Positions 6,922-16,150 of a stretch of 64,000 nucleotides of DNA are shown here, one piece after another. The DNA is from Flavobacterium flabelliforme (lineage in GTDB: Bacteria; Bacteroidota; Bacteroidia; Flavobacteriales; Flavobacteriaceae), in the NCBI RefSeq assembly GCF_017948675.1, contig NZ_JAGFBU010000001.1:372001-436000 (forward strand), read 5' to 3'. Within the stretch, counting starts at the first letter, position 1, and every line of letters starts with the position of its first letter. The translations under genes were made by a program, and so were the position numbers. Below the pieces are notes generated by a model, which was not told where the DNA came from, made no database searches, and saw only the letters and a program-made list of their open reading frames with translations.

Positions 6922-8196
6922 TTAGTTATTATTTTTTAACAATTCTATTCCAATTACACATTCTAAACATCTACTATTATTACAATACTCTTTTTTAAGT
7001 TGTAGCAATGATTGCGTTTCTAAAGCATTCTTTGGTTTAATTCCAAAAGAAATAAACTTATCAATAATTGCATTTTTCTCAGCAGAAACTTCAGTTAAAA
7101 GTTCCATTAAATCCTCAGAAACTTCTTTTCCTAAACTTTTAGCATAAGCGAATTGCAATGGAATAATTGTATTTATGAGAATTAAATCAATAAAAGATTT
7201 AGAAAGTGTTTTCTTTTTTTTGGGACTTTCTTTATCAAACTGATAATGATTTTGCCAATAGGGAGCTGCGCAAATTTGAAACAGCTGATAACTCTCTTTC
7301 AAAGATTGTAAACTACTTATTTTTGAAAATAAGTTCTGATGCGTATGGTATAAATTAGCTAATTGTGACAATCTTATAGTTGGGAAGTTATCCGGTCGGT
7401 GTTTAAAAAACTGTACCGGTGGAACAACTATTTTATCTAATTGGTATTTATGTAACAAATAAAAATAGCGGAATTTTAAATCTTTAAAATAGTTATCTTC
7501 TTTTTCGTTATCTAATAATCCTGCAGTTCCAAAAATAAGAGCTTCAAGATTTTCGACTTCAAAACTTTCTTTACGAATTACTGAAAAAGGAATAGATTGA
7601 GCAATTTTCATAAAAATTTCACCGTTTGTATTCAAACCGAAATTTTTTGCTAACAAACAAAATAAAACAGATTCCCAGTCTTGATTCGTTTTTTCTAATA
7701 AATCAAAAATTGGTTTTGATTTTGTCTCTAGACGTTCAAAAAAAAGACGCTCTTGCCAATTTTTAAACGTAAATTCATCAATAGTTCTCAAATCTTTTTC
7801 GCAATAAATCCATGATTTAGGTGCGACCAAAGAATGGTAATTATTTAGAGTATCAGAATCTACATAATCCTTAAGTTCTAATACCGGAATTTCGCTATTA
7901 TCACTTCTAAAAACTGCTGCATCATTTTCCCATACTACATGCAAAATTACATTTTCATAACCGGAATCTTTCTCGTGCTGGTGGAGATACCAATCCGATG
8001 ATTTAAGATGAATCTCTACGTTTCCCGCCCATTTCTGATTTCCAATTTTAATTTGTGCATTGAAAAAATCGGGACCTGCAAGTTCTAGATACTGCCCAAC
8101 ATGGATGATCGTAAGGTTCTCTAAGTTCGAGGTTTTTAAATTTAAGGAATCAAACTTCTTGAATTTCCAGAGATAATGTAGAAAATCTTCTTTCAT
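6922..8196 (-). CDS. DUF2851 family protein
   Basis: A 424-residue soluble protein that I recognise as the Bacteroidetes-specific DUF2851 family. It opens MKEDFLHYLWKFKKFDSLNL and carries the family segments GPDFFNAQIKIG, GNVEIHLKSSDW and NVILHVVWE. A Cys-rich end (CNNSRCLECVIG) may bind metal. No function is established. No close promoter was found, and the next gene upstream is separated by 120 bases. Confidence 0.85.
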   Translation of the reverse strand: MKEDFLHYLWKFKKFDSLNLKTSNLENLTIIHVGQYLELAGPDFFNAQIKIGNQKWAGNVEIHLKSSDWYLHQHEKDSGYENVILHVVWENDAAVFRSDNSEIPVLELKDYVDSDTLNNYHSLVAPKSWIYCEKDLRTIDEFTFKNWQERLFFERLETKSKPIFDLLEKTNQDWESVLFCLLAKNFGLNTNGEIFMKIAQSIPFSVIRKESFEVENLEALIFGTAGLLDNEKEDNYFKDLKFRYFYLLHKYQLDKIVVPPVQFFKHRPDNFPTIRLSQLANLYHTHQNLFSKISSLQSLKESYQLFQICAAPYWQNHYQFDKESPKKKKTLSKSFIDLILINTIIPLQFAYAKSLGKEVSEDLMELLTEVSAEKNAIIDKFISFGIKPKNALETQSLLQLKKEYCNNSRCLECVIGIELLKNNN

Positions 8197-8316
8197 CTTT
8201 ACCGTATTAGATTGAATACTAATGTAGTAAAAATAATTAAAAGTAAGTTATTTCGAACATAAATCGGAATTACATCCCTTTTAAGAATGGTAATTGAAAG
8301 ATTATGAAGTAAATAT

Positions 8317-8799
8317 TTAGCGCAGTAAGTACAATTTAGCGCAAGCACGAGCATCAGATAAAGCTTCGTGATGATTTAATTGAATATTCATTTCTCGGCA
8401 ACAATCACTCAACTTTGTTGGTTTAAGCCCTTTAGCTTTATATATTTTTACGGTACATTCCCAACGAGAGGCAAGGTTTAAATCGTCATAATCTAAACTA
8501 TAAAGCGCCATAGATTTAGACAAAACATTCCTGTCGAAACTTTCGTTATGCGCCACTACAATTTTGTTTTGCAGCCTTTTTTTTATTTCTGGAAAAACCT
8601 CGGCAAAACTTTTCGCATTCATGGTGTCTCTAGGATGAATTCCGTGAACTTGAATCGTAAAAGGAGAATATAAATTATTTGGAGGTTTAATCAAACTGAC
8701 AAATTCATCCACTATTATTCCGTTTTCTACTGAAACAATCCCAACAGAACATGGATGAAATGCAGTTGCTGTTTCAAAATCTATTGCGGTAAAAGTCAT
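8317..8799 (-). CDS. DnaQ-like DEDDh 3'-5' exonuclease
   Basis: A 160-residue stand-alone exonuclease domain. The five active-site residues are visible: D7 and E9 (AIDFETA), D89 (NESFDRNVL), H144 and D149 (HHEALSDA). The spacing is that of DnaQ/PolC epsilon-type enzymes, which remove nucleotides from the 3' end of single-stranded nucleic acid using two metal ions. It is not fused to a GIY-YIG or polymerase domain. It could be a proofreading subunit or a repair or RNA-trimming enzyme; context does not decide. Confidence 0.9.
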   Translation of the reverse strand: MTFTAIDFETATAFHPCSVGIVSVENGIIVDEFVSLIKPPNNLYSPFTIQVHGIHPRDTMNAKSFAEVFPEIKKRLQNKIVVAHNESFDRNVLSKSMALYSLDYDDLNLASRWECTVKIYKAKGLKPTKLSDCCREMNIQLNHHEALSDARACAKLYLLR

Positions 8800-8877
8800 T
8801 TTTGGGAGTAAATTATTGAATTAAAAATTAAGAGAGATTCTTGTGTTTTTTTTTATAACACAATCACTTTTAATTAA

Positions 8878-8945
8878 AAAAGCCACAAATTAAAATAGTT
8901 AACGAAAAATAAATTTTAGCTAAATAGTCTAACTCGTGGCAAAAA
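8878..8945 (-). terminator. Putative terminator of the cbs-like gene
   Basis: On the minus strand GCCAC...GTGGC with an inner AGTTA/TAACT pairing closes a large loop and is followed by TTTTTT. A run of 13 A on the plus strand (8941-8953) separates it from the stop codon. Confidence 0.5.
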
Positions 8946-8955
8946 AAAAAAAATC

Positions 8956-10317
8956 TTATTTTATAGAACCAATAATATCGTATTTCGTAATAATGTGGTG
9001 TGCACCATTTTCTAATTCGACCAATACGGCTGCATTATCTTTAGTAAATAATTTTGAAACTTCTTCTATAGCAGTTCCTTTTTTTACAATTGGGAAAGGT
9101 TTACCCATAATATCCTTAATCGGTTTATCGGCTACATCTTTATTAGCTACATAACTTTGAAACAAATCACTTTCATCTACAGACCCTACAAAACCGGTAA
9201 TATCTATTACTGGTATTTGAGATATTTTATATTTTCGCATGCGTTCGATAGCGTGTGAAACTAACTCTTCTGTACGAACTACGATTAATGGTTTAGTGAT
9301 ATGATCTTTGATTACATCTTCTGCTTTTGTAATTTCTTCTTCAAGAAAACCTCTTTCACGCATCCAATCATCATTAAACATCTTTCCTACATACCTGCTT
9401 CCTGAATCATGAAATAAAACAACAACTACGTCTTCTGGTTTAAAATGTTCTTTAAGTTGTAACAAGCCTTTTATGGCAGCTCCGGCTGAATTTCCGACAA
9501 AAATACCTTCTTCTAAAGCTATTTTTCGGGTATAAACTGCTGCGTCTTTATCTGTTACTTTTGTAAAACCATCTATCAATGAAAAATTTACATTTTCTGG
9601 CAAAATGTCCTCTCCTATTCCCTCTGTGATGTACGAATAAATTTCATTCTCGTCAAAAATTCCTGTTTCATGGTATTTTTTAAACACCGATCCGTAGGTA
9701 TCAATTCCCCAAATTTTAATGTTTGGATTTTTTTCTTTCAAGTATTTTGCAACACCCGAGATTGTTCCGCCTGTTCCTACTCCTGAAACAAAATGAGTTA
9801 TTTTCCCTTCTGTTTGCGCCCAGATTTCTGGTCCTGTTTGCTCATAGTGTGCAATAGCATTGGATGGATTATCGTATTGATTTACATACCAAGAATTTGG
9901 TGTTTCTGTTGCTAATCGTTTGGAAACTGAATAATAAGAACGTGGATCTGTAGGCTCAACATCTGTAGGACAAACGACTACTTTTGCTCCAACAGCACGA
10001 AGAATATCCATTTTTTCTTTAGACTGTTTATCTGATATTACACAAATTAATTTATAGCCTTTAATGATTGCTACCAGAGCCAATCCCATTCCTGTATTCC
10101 CAGAAGTTCCCTCAATTATAGTTCCACCTGGTTTTAAGCGACCATCAGCTTCTGCATCTTCAATCATTTTAACGGCCATTCTATCCTTAACAGAGTTTCC
10201 GGGATTAAAAGTTTCTACTTTGGCCAATACTAGCGCCTCTACTTCTGCGGTAACTTTATTAAGTTTTACTAAAGGAGTATTCCCTATAGTCCCTAATATA
10301 TTTTCTGCGTATTGCAT
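8956..10317 (-). CDS. cbs: PLP-dependent cystathionine beta-synthase-type enzyme with CBS domains
   Basis: A 453-residue fold-type II PLP enzyme. K44 in NSVKDR is the PLP lysine, TSGNT (71-75) binds the substrate carboxylate, and GVGTGGT binds the PLP phosphate. Residues about 342-453 are two CBS repeats. This layout (catalytic core plus C-terminal CBS pair, no N-terminal haem region) is that of non-haem cystathionine beta-synthases, which join serine and homocysteine. Cysteine synthases normally lack the CBS pair. Reaction preference cannot be proven from sequence. A -7 box lies at 10362-10369. Confidence 0.9.
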   Translation of the reverse strand: MQYAENILGTIGNTPLVKLNKVTAEVEALVLAKVETFNPGNSVKDRMAVKMIEDAEADGRLKPGGTIIEGTSGNTGMGLALVAIIKGYKLICVISDKQSKEKMDILRAVGAKVVVCPTDVEPTDPRSYYSVSKRLATETPNSWYVNQYDNPSNAIAHYEQTGPEIWAQTEGKITHFVSGVGTGGTISGVAKYLKEKNPNIKIWGIDTYGSVFKKYHETGIFDENEIYSYITEGIGEDILPENVNFSLIDGFTKVTDKDAAVYTRKIALEEGIFVGNSAGAAIKGLLQLKEHFKPEDVVVVLFHDSGSRYVGKMFNDDWMRERGFLEEEITKAEDVIKDHITKPLIVVRTEELVSHAIERMRKYKISQIPVIDITGFVGSVDESDLFQSYVANKDVADKPIKDIMGKPFPIVKKGTAIEEVSKLFTKDNAAVLVELENGAHHIITKYDIIGSIK

Positions 10318-10361
10318 TTAATTGTAATTTTTTAGATTGTAATTTTTTAGAAAAACTTTTG

Positions 10362-10369
10362 CAAAGATA
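10362..10369 (-). promoter_or_regulatory. -7 box of the cbs-like gene
   Basis: TATCTTTG on the minus strand, an exact TAnnTTTG, 45 bases before the ATG. No TTG at the usual -33 distance was found. Confidence 0.5.
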
Positions 10370-10401
10370 CGTTTTTGTTACAAAACATTCTTATGAATGC
10401 T

Positions 10402-10480
10402 ATTTTGCGTTCGTGATAGTAGCGACATCCTTTGCTTGCGTTCTTAAGCAAGGAAAGATATAGCGGATAGCACGTTAAAA
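10402..10480 (-). repeat. Imperfect intergenic hairpin resembling a dispersed Flavobacterium element
   Basis: A long imperfect inverted structure between cbs and the porin gene. TTGCTT/AAGCAA forms the core (about 10431-10451), and the outer CGTG/CACG close it. The sides read GATAGTAGCGACATCC and AAAGATATAGCGGATAGC. From memory, similar 'ATATAGCGGATAGC ... AAAGGATG' elements occur between genes in many Flavobacterium genomes. It follows the porin stop codon and may terminate that transcript. Only one copy is present here. Confidence 0.45.
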
Positions 10481-10514
10481 CGCCATGAAAAATTACAAAA
10501 ACTTTTTTGTGAAT

Positions 10515-12440
10515 TTAGTTGAAGAAATTCCAGATTAAACCAAAACGAATGGTAAAATCGCGGGAAGGATTAGTGGGAGAAGCATAAAAATCATTGCCCA
10601 TAAATGAGGAATTAAAATGTTCTAGCTTGAAGTAAATTCTGGTTCTTTGCACTTTGGCATTTACAAAAAAATCAAGATTAGGATGATTGCCTATTTGCTT
10701 GTTGGTTTGTACAAAAAACTCGCCTATCACAGGATTATAATCATTCGCAAAATACTTAGAAAAGTAATTTAATGTTACTCCTGTTTGCAGAAACAAAGCT
10801 TTTTTGAACATGTATGTTGTATAATAAATCGTGTTTCTGGTTACTATATCTGGAACGTTTAAAATTTCATTTGTTTGCTTTACTTTTTGATACAAAATGG
10901 TGTTGTCTAAAGCAAATTTCCCAAATTTAAATTCTCTACTGGCTTTTACCGAAAGGTAATTAATGGTACCATCATATTGCGCTGGGCCAATAATTTGAGT
11001 TCTAGCTGTTTTTTGAAGATCGGTAGAGTTGTCCTTGAAATACAAATGATCCTTCATTACTGACAAATATACTTCTGCATTTATCCAAGGTGAAATGGCA
11101 TTGGCTTTTATAACATTAATTTTTTCGTTTTTAAAGTCATTTGACCAATTGTACTGCACATAACTACTCTGGTACAAATTATAATTGCTATTAGGCAGTT
11201 TGTTGATGTTTTGATACTGAAAAGCCAGCTGAATATCGTCATTCCAATCGTATTTTAATTGCGCATCGAGATTAGAAAGAGATTGTGCTGTAATAGATCT
11301 TGAATATAAAAATGTACCGTTCCATTTATCATGTCTGTACTCATACTGTCCGCCGGCACTATTGATTTTTTGGCTAAATGCACTAGGAATCGTGTTTTGA
11401 TTGTTAAAAATAAGGATTCTGTTGTAGTAATAATTGGATCTGAAATCATCTGCAAAAAAAACAAATTTCCCTAATGTAGTATTTTCATAAACCAGACCTG
11501 CGCGATTATACATCTTATTGTACCTTGTTTGATCATTGATTCCGTAGTCTAAGAATGAATTTCCAAAACGTGATACGATTTTATTTCCCACAAAAGAAGG
11601 AATAGTGGCTTGATAGAATTCGAAAAACTTATTTTCGTAATTGAACTGATGCGTAATATAAAGATTGTTGGATCCTTTTTCAGGGTTGATTCTAAAGTTA
11701 TGATCTACAAAAATTCTCTTCCCTTTTAAGAATGACTTAGCATCGTTCAAAAAAACTTCAAAACGTTGTCGATTGTTATAGTTAGGATCTTTACTTTCAA
11801 AATCTTGAATGGTGGTGATGCCGCCATTCTCACCGTTTAAAATATCTTGATAGGTATAATGCGCATTTGCAAAATAGCGTTTGTTTTTAGTATTATAACT
11901 TGTTGTAAATCTAAAATTTCCTGTACTAGCAAGTTGATTGATATATTCGCCCTCTGAACGCAAACCTTTATAAGCTATAGAAAAATTAAGATTTTCAGAA
12001 GTGTTTAAGGTAATAAAGGCATCTACTGATTGCCCTTTTTTGATGGTGGTTTTAAAATACAATTCGGTTACAGGAGTAGCCACAGAATAATATCTAATTT
12101 GGTTGGCTTCTAAAAAATTAAAATGCTTTGCTTTAAAACCAAATTCTGGATAGGGAGATAAGTTCGTGAGGCTATATTGTAGCGTATTGTAAGTTTGTCC
12201 CTCATTTGCAAAAGGCAAAAGACCAAAAGTATCTTTTCTTAGATAATTATGACTGTACTCTTTTTGAATAGTCAATGAAGTATCGATATAGGTAGTATCT
12301 CTCTCTAAAGTAATTACTCTATAAAGGTCGATTGGAGCTATTTTAATTTTTGTTGTATCCTTTACTTGCTTTGGCTGACTTGGAGTTTGCGCAATACATA
12401 TATTAGTTAATAATAATAAAAGAAATATCGCTTTTTTCAT
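10515..12440 (-). CDS. Putative outer-membrane porin (Porin_10-like)
   Basis: A 641-residue protein with a clear Sec signal (MKKAIFLLLLLTNICIAQ), a short Lys/Thr/Pro-rich linker, and then alternating aromatic strands to a C-terminal phenylalanine-containing end (LIWNFFN), as in beta-barrels. It matches the 'putative porin' family of Bacteroidetes. Substrate unknown. It has its own strong promoter (12470-12502) and is separated from the polysaccharide cluster by about 270 bases that contain no other feature. Confidence 0.8.
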   Translation of the reverse strand: MKKAIFLLLLLTNICIAQTPSQPKQVKDTTKIKIAPIDLYRVITLERDTTYIDTSLTIQKEYSHNYLRKDTFGLLPFANEGQTYNTLQYSLTNLSPYPEFGFKAKHFNFLEANQIRYYSVATPVTELYFKTTIKKGQSVDAFITLNTSENLNFSIAYKGLRSEGEYINQLASTGNFRFTTSYNTKNKRYFANAHYTYQDILNGENGGITTIQDFESKDPNYNNRQRFEVFLNDAKSFLKGKRIFVDHNFRINPEKGSNNLYITHQFNYENKFFEFYQATIPSFVGNKIVSRFGNSFLDYGINDQTRYNKMYNRAGLVYENTTLGKFVFFADDFRSNYYYNRILIFNNQNTIPSAFSQKINSAGGQYEYRHDKWNGTFLYSRSITAQSLSNLDAQLKYDWNDDIQLAFQYQNINKLPNSNYNLYQSSYVQYNWSNDFKNEKINVIKANAISPWINAEVYLSVMKDHLYFKDNSTDLQKTARTQIIGPAQYDGTINYLSVKASREFKFGKFALDNTILYQKVKQTNEILNVPDIVTRNTIYYTTYMFKKALFLQTGVTLNYFSKYFANDYNPVIGEFFVQTNKQIGNHPNLDFFVNAKVQRTRIYFKLEHFNSSFMGNDFYASPTNPSRDFTIRFGLIWNFFN

Positions 12441-12469
12441 AAATAAATAAACAGGAATTAATTGCTAAG

Positions 12470-12502
12470 CAAAAATAAGATTAGTGTTGAGTTTTACCTC
12501 AA
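12470..12502 (-). promoter_or_regulatory. Promoter of the putative porin gene
   Basis: Minus strand TTG (12502-12500), a 22-base spacer, then TATTTTTG (12477-12470), exact TAnnTTTG, 29 bases before the ATG. Confidence 0.65.
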
Positions 12503-12713
12503 AATTATAAAAACCAAAGGTAGTTAAATAAATAAAAAGATGTGATTAAAGCTGATTCAATATCATTTTTAAAACTTATTCCTCTACTAAAACTATAATT
12601 AAATTTATCAAGATTTTAATTACTGAATAAAAATAGCCGGGGAAATTTATTAACTATTATGCTACTCTTTGATTTTAAACTACAATTAAGATTTAAAATT
12701 GTATCTAACTGCG

Positions 12714-13835
12714 CTAGGATTGCAACAGCATTTTTTTTATTTCATTTTCAAATACCTCTAAGGTATAATTTCTAGACCAATTGGCAGCAAGAATTTGTTT
12801 TTTATCAAAAACCTGTGGACTATTAAACACAGTTTCGATCTGCAAAATATCTTGTTCAAAGTTCATATTTAATAGAATCCCACGATTGTTCTTGTCTAAC
12901 ATATAAGGAACACAAGAAACCGGAGTGGAAATTGGAACACAACCCCAAAACATTCCTTCGGCAATGGCTTTGGGCCAACCTTCACTCTTAGAAGGTAAAA
13001 TTACAAAGTGACTTTCTTGATAGGCTTTTTTTAAAGCTGCTTTGTTTTGATTCCCTTTTAAAATAACAATTCCATTTAACTGATTGGCATAGCAATAGTG
13101 TTCTAAATTCTTTCGTTCTTTTCCGTCACCATAAAGAGTTAATTTAACTTTATATCCTTTTTGAAACAATCGCTGTACTAACTGAATGGCATACAATGGG
13201 TTTTTACCTGAAACTAAAGCGCCAACAAAAACAAAATCAATCGTTTGCTGAAGAGTCTTTTCTAAAATAGGTGTCTTTTCGGCTTCTGAATACGTTGCGG
13301 TAAAAAAGGGTTTTATATTTTTTGTACTTCCCTCCCATTCTCCATAGACTAAAACGGTCATGTTACGAGTTAAAAAAGTATTCGACAAAATCCATTTTTG
13401 TAATTTATATGTCCAAGGTTGTTGTGATTTTGGATCCCAATTACCAGCATATTTAACTGTTTTAGGTTTTGATGGAAAAGCAATTTGAACTAAACAACCT
13501 AACAAACCAATATTTCCAGGACAACGCAAGTGAATGTGATCGGCAGAACGCATGGCTCTGAAAATTTGCCAACTAATTTTTGGTGTTTTTATTACTGTTC
13601 GAAATAATCCCTTTAAACTCAATACATCAAAATTATCAATGGATAAAAACTTGATTTTAGGATGAATATAAGAACTATCAATTGCTGTTTTATCCGTGAA
13701 TGTTAATGGAGCAACCACAATAAGTTCTGTTGCATATTTTGCCCAAATGTTCATTTCATTTACATAAGGGGAATAGGCAAAATAGTCGTTTTCGTATTTT
13801 AGATGAGGAACGTGAGTGATGATGAGGAATTTCAT
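12714..13835 (-). CDS. Glycosyltransferase family 4
   Basis: A 373-residue GT-B enzyme and the last gene of the polysaccharide cluster. The donor-binding half carries FVFVGALVSGKNPLYAI near 200 and the EX7E motif SEGWPKAIAE with E285 and E293, diagnostic of retaining GT4 enzymes. It overlaps the preceding gene by 4 bases (ATGA), showing translational coupling. Sugar specificity cannot be read from the sequence. It acts at the cytoplasmic face on a lipid-linked glycan. Confidence 0.88.
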   Translation of the reverse strand: MKFLIITHVPHLKYENDYFAYSPYVNEMNIWAKYATELIVVAPLTFTDKTAIDSSYIHPKIKFLSIDNFDVLSLKGLFRTVIKTPKISWQIFRAMRSADHIHLRCPGNIGLLGCLVQIAFPSKPKTVKYAGNWDPKSQQPWTYKLQKWILSNTFLTRNMTVLVYGEWEGSTKNIKPFFTATYSEAEKTPILEKTLQQTIDFVFVGALVSGKNPLYAIQLVQRLFQKGYKVKLTLYGDGKERKNLEHYCYANQLNGIVILKGNQNKAALKKAYQESHFVILPSKSEGWPKAIAEGMFWGCVPISTPVSCVPYMLDKNNRGILLNMNFEQDILQIETVFNSPQVFDKKQILAANWSRNYTLEVFENEIKKMLLQS

Positions 13836-14929
13836 AGTAATATGTCTGAAAATTTATTACAATAAGTACTAATACTAAATTTTTCCAGAAAAGTTTTTCT
13901 AGCCTCAAAACCCATACTTACTTGATAATCAATATTATTCTCCACTCTACTAAATAAACTTACCATTGAATCAATATTAGGATCGAATTTAAAGCACTCT
14001 TTACCATCTGTTAGATAATCCGCTAATCCTACCTCATTAGATATTAATAGTGGGGTTTGATTCATCAGCGATTCTATTCCAACGACATTAAAAGCATCAA
14101 ACTTTGATGGAATTATTGAAAAATGACATTCGTTTAAATAATCATCAATTTTATCATATGAAATTCCTCCAAAATATTCAATAGAACTATTATTTTTACT
14201 CAATTCTTTTATCTCATTTTCTTGTGCGCCTGTACCAGCAATTTTTAAAATAATTTTAGAATGCCTAAATTCCTTTTTATACAGTAAATAAGCCTTGATT
14301 AAATCTACTACTCCCTTAGAATTATCTAATCTACCTAAATAACTTATTATAATAAAATCGTTTTCAATATTTTTTTTATTTTCAAATCTATCTATCATTG
14401 GATTTAAAAGTACAATTGCTTTATCTACATTGTGAAATAATTTCAAATCTTTTTTAGCTAGTTCTGATGGGCAAACAATTATATCACAGAAGAATTTGTA
14501 AAATATTTTTTTTCTAATAAATTTAACTTTTTGCTTTAATGATGTTTTTTTTTCGTCCAATAAAAGCTGTTCAGATAAAGTATGATAATAGACATATGTG
14601 TTTACCCTTCCTAAAGAAAGTAACTTTGACATCGAGACACTAATATTGCTACCTACAAAATGCCCAATTACAATATCTGGTTTATATTGAAAATACAACT
14701 TACTGAACCAAAAAAAATCTTTTAAAGTAGTGGGTCTTTTTTCTGTCGGCCAAGAGTAAATAATGATACTACCTTGAGTTTTTTTTATTGTAAGTTTTTT
14801 TGAAAAATACGGTTTATGAGAAATGAAAATAACTTTATGTCCTAAATCACCCAGATGATGCGCCAAGCTATAACTCATACTAGAAAATGATATTTCGCTA
14901 AAATTGTGACTGATAAGTATTGTTTTCAT
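13832..14929 (-). CDS. Glycosyltransferase family 4
   Basis: A 365-residue GT-B protein. The segment IISYLGRLDNSKGVVDLIKA is the typical start of the GT4 donor domain. In the EX7E position it reads KFDAFNVVGIE, so the first acidic residue is Asp instead of Glu. It is coupled to the next gene by an ATGA overlap. The 219 bases upstream (14930-15148) hold no convincing gene. Acceptor and donor unknown. Confidence 0.85.
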   Translation of the reverse strand: MKTILISHNFSEISFSSMSYSLAHHLGDLGHKVIFISHKPYFSKKLTIKKTQGSIIIYSWPTEKRPTTLKDFFWFSKLYFQYKPDIVIGHFVGSNISVSMSKLLSLGRVNTYVYYHTLSEQLLLDEKKTSLKQKVKFIRKKIFYKFFCDIIVCPSELAKKDLKLFHNVDKAIVLLNPMIDRFENKKNIENDFIIISYLGRLDNSKGVVDLIKAYLLYKKEFRHSKIILKIAGTGAQENEIKELSKNNSSIEYFGGISYDKIDDYLNECHFSIIPSKFDAFNVVGIESLMNQTPLLISNEVGLADYLTDGKECFKFDPNIDSMVSLFSRVENNIDYQVSMGFEARKTFLEKFSISTYCNKFSDILL

Positions 14930-15148
14930 TATTATTTTTTAATTCTATGGCGAAACATTATATCCTAAATAAATTTGACTTTAGCACTTTAATTGCATTT
15001 ATATAGTTTGTGATTTTTATTACTAATTATGAGATATGCCATCCCTATACTGAAAAAAGTAATCACATTAATGCAAAATTTTTGTAAACCATGCGTCATT
15101 ATTATTTATTAAAATCAAAAGGAATATTTTTATTGATTTAAATAAATT

Positions 15149-16147
15149 TCATTTTTCTCTCGGCTTATCAAAAAGCAAACTCCACAATCCAAAGGTTCTT
15201 CCTAGTGCTTCTGTAAAAGCTTGTTTTCTTTTAGAGGTGGTTACTGTATTAGAAAATTTTATCAAAGTTAATAGTATCGTAATTGCATACCATTTGAATT
15301 GATCTTTACCAACAGGTTTTGGATTTTTTACCCTCCAAACATACCAACCGTTGCGCACTACCATTCTCCCATATTGGTACTGATTGGGTCTGCCAGAAGC
15401 ATCGTGATAATGATATAATTGAGCCGCTGTATTTAGATATAATTTCCCTTTTTTCGCCACTCTTATACAAAAATCGGCGTCTTCATATAAACCGTAGCCT
15501 TCAAAATAAGTAGAAAACTGAAAGCTATTAAAAACTGTTTTTTTAAAAGAAGAAACTCCACCCATTAATTGTTCTACTGGATATATTTCTCCACTAGGTG
15601 GCAAAAAACCAACACTTCTGCCGTGTGAATAAAGACTAGAAAATCCAGGAGGGCAATCACTATCCAAACCTAACTTTTTTCGTAAAACAAAACGTGAACT
15701 CTCTTTGCGTTTCCAGCCATCAAAATAAAATTCCTTTTTCGAGGCCTTATATTCTTTGCCAACTTTTTTCCATTCTGTTTCATTAATGATGTAACCTCCA
15801 ACTCCTAAAGCGTCAGGATGAATTTTATAGGTAAGTAACAATTTTTCGAAATAGTCAACTTCTAAAACCGTATCATCATCCAAAAAACAAATAATTTCGG
15901 AATTCGAATTTACCTTAGTAATTCCAAAATTACGTTGTTTGGTTAAACCTCTTTCTTGATCAGAAACTAGAAAATAAACTAGATTTTTAAACTGATTATC
16001 TTGCAAGGCAGTTTGTGTCTCTTGATTGAGAGAGCCATCAACAATTAAAATTTCATCTGGATAAATAGTTTGTTCCTTAACCGATTGCAATAATTGAAAC
16101 AATGGTTTTGGACGCATATAAGTGCATATGATTAGAGAAAATTTCAT
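15149..16147 (-). CDS. Glycosyltransferase family 2
   Basis: A 332-residue GT-A enzyme. The nucleotide-binding start KFSLIICTYMRPKPL, the metal-binding CFLDDDTVLE and the acceptor-side GYGLYEDADFCIRV (the ED motif holding the catalytic base) are all present and in family order. It follows the preceding GT2 gene by only 3 bases. Similar proteins in O-antigen clusters add hexoses or deoxyhexoses; the linkage cannot be inferred. Confidence 0.9.
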   Translation of the reverse strand: MKFSLIICTYMRPKPLFQLLQSVKEQTIYPDEILIVDGSLNQETQTALQDNQFKNLVYFLVSDQERGLTKQRNFGITKVNSNSEIICFLDDDTVLEVDYFEKLLLTYKIHPDALGVGGYIINETEWKKVGKEYKASKKEFYFDGWKRKESSRFVLRKKLGLDSDCPPGFSSLYSHGRSVGFLPPSGEIYPVEQLMGGVSSFKKTVFNSFQFSTYFEGYGLYEDADFCIRVAKKGKLYLNTAAQLYHYHDASGRPNQYQYGRMVVRNGWYVWRVKNPKPVGKDQFKWYAITILLTLIKFSNTVTTSKRKQAFTEALGRTFGLWSLLFDKPREK

Positions 16148-16150
16148 GAA

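Noticed and set aside
10064..10321. Open frame opposite the cbs-like gene, and similar opposite-strand frames throughout the window
   Set aside because: They lie entirely within well-supported genes and show no independent coding evidence.
14989..15099. A 36-codon hydrophobic frame on the minus strand in the gap between two glycosyltransferase genes
   Set aside because: No ribosome-binding or promoter signal, no resemblance to a known protein and no similarity to neighbours; chance is likely in AT-rich DNA.
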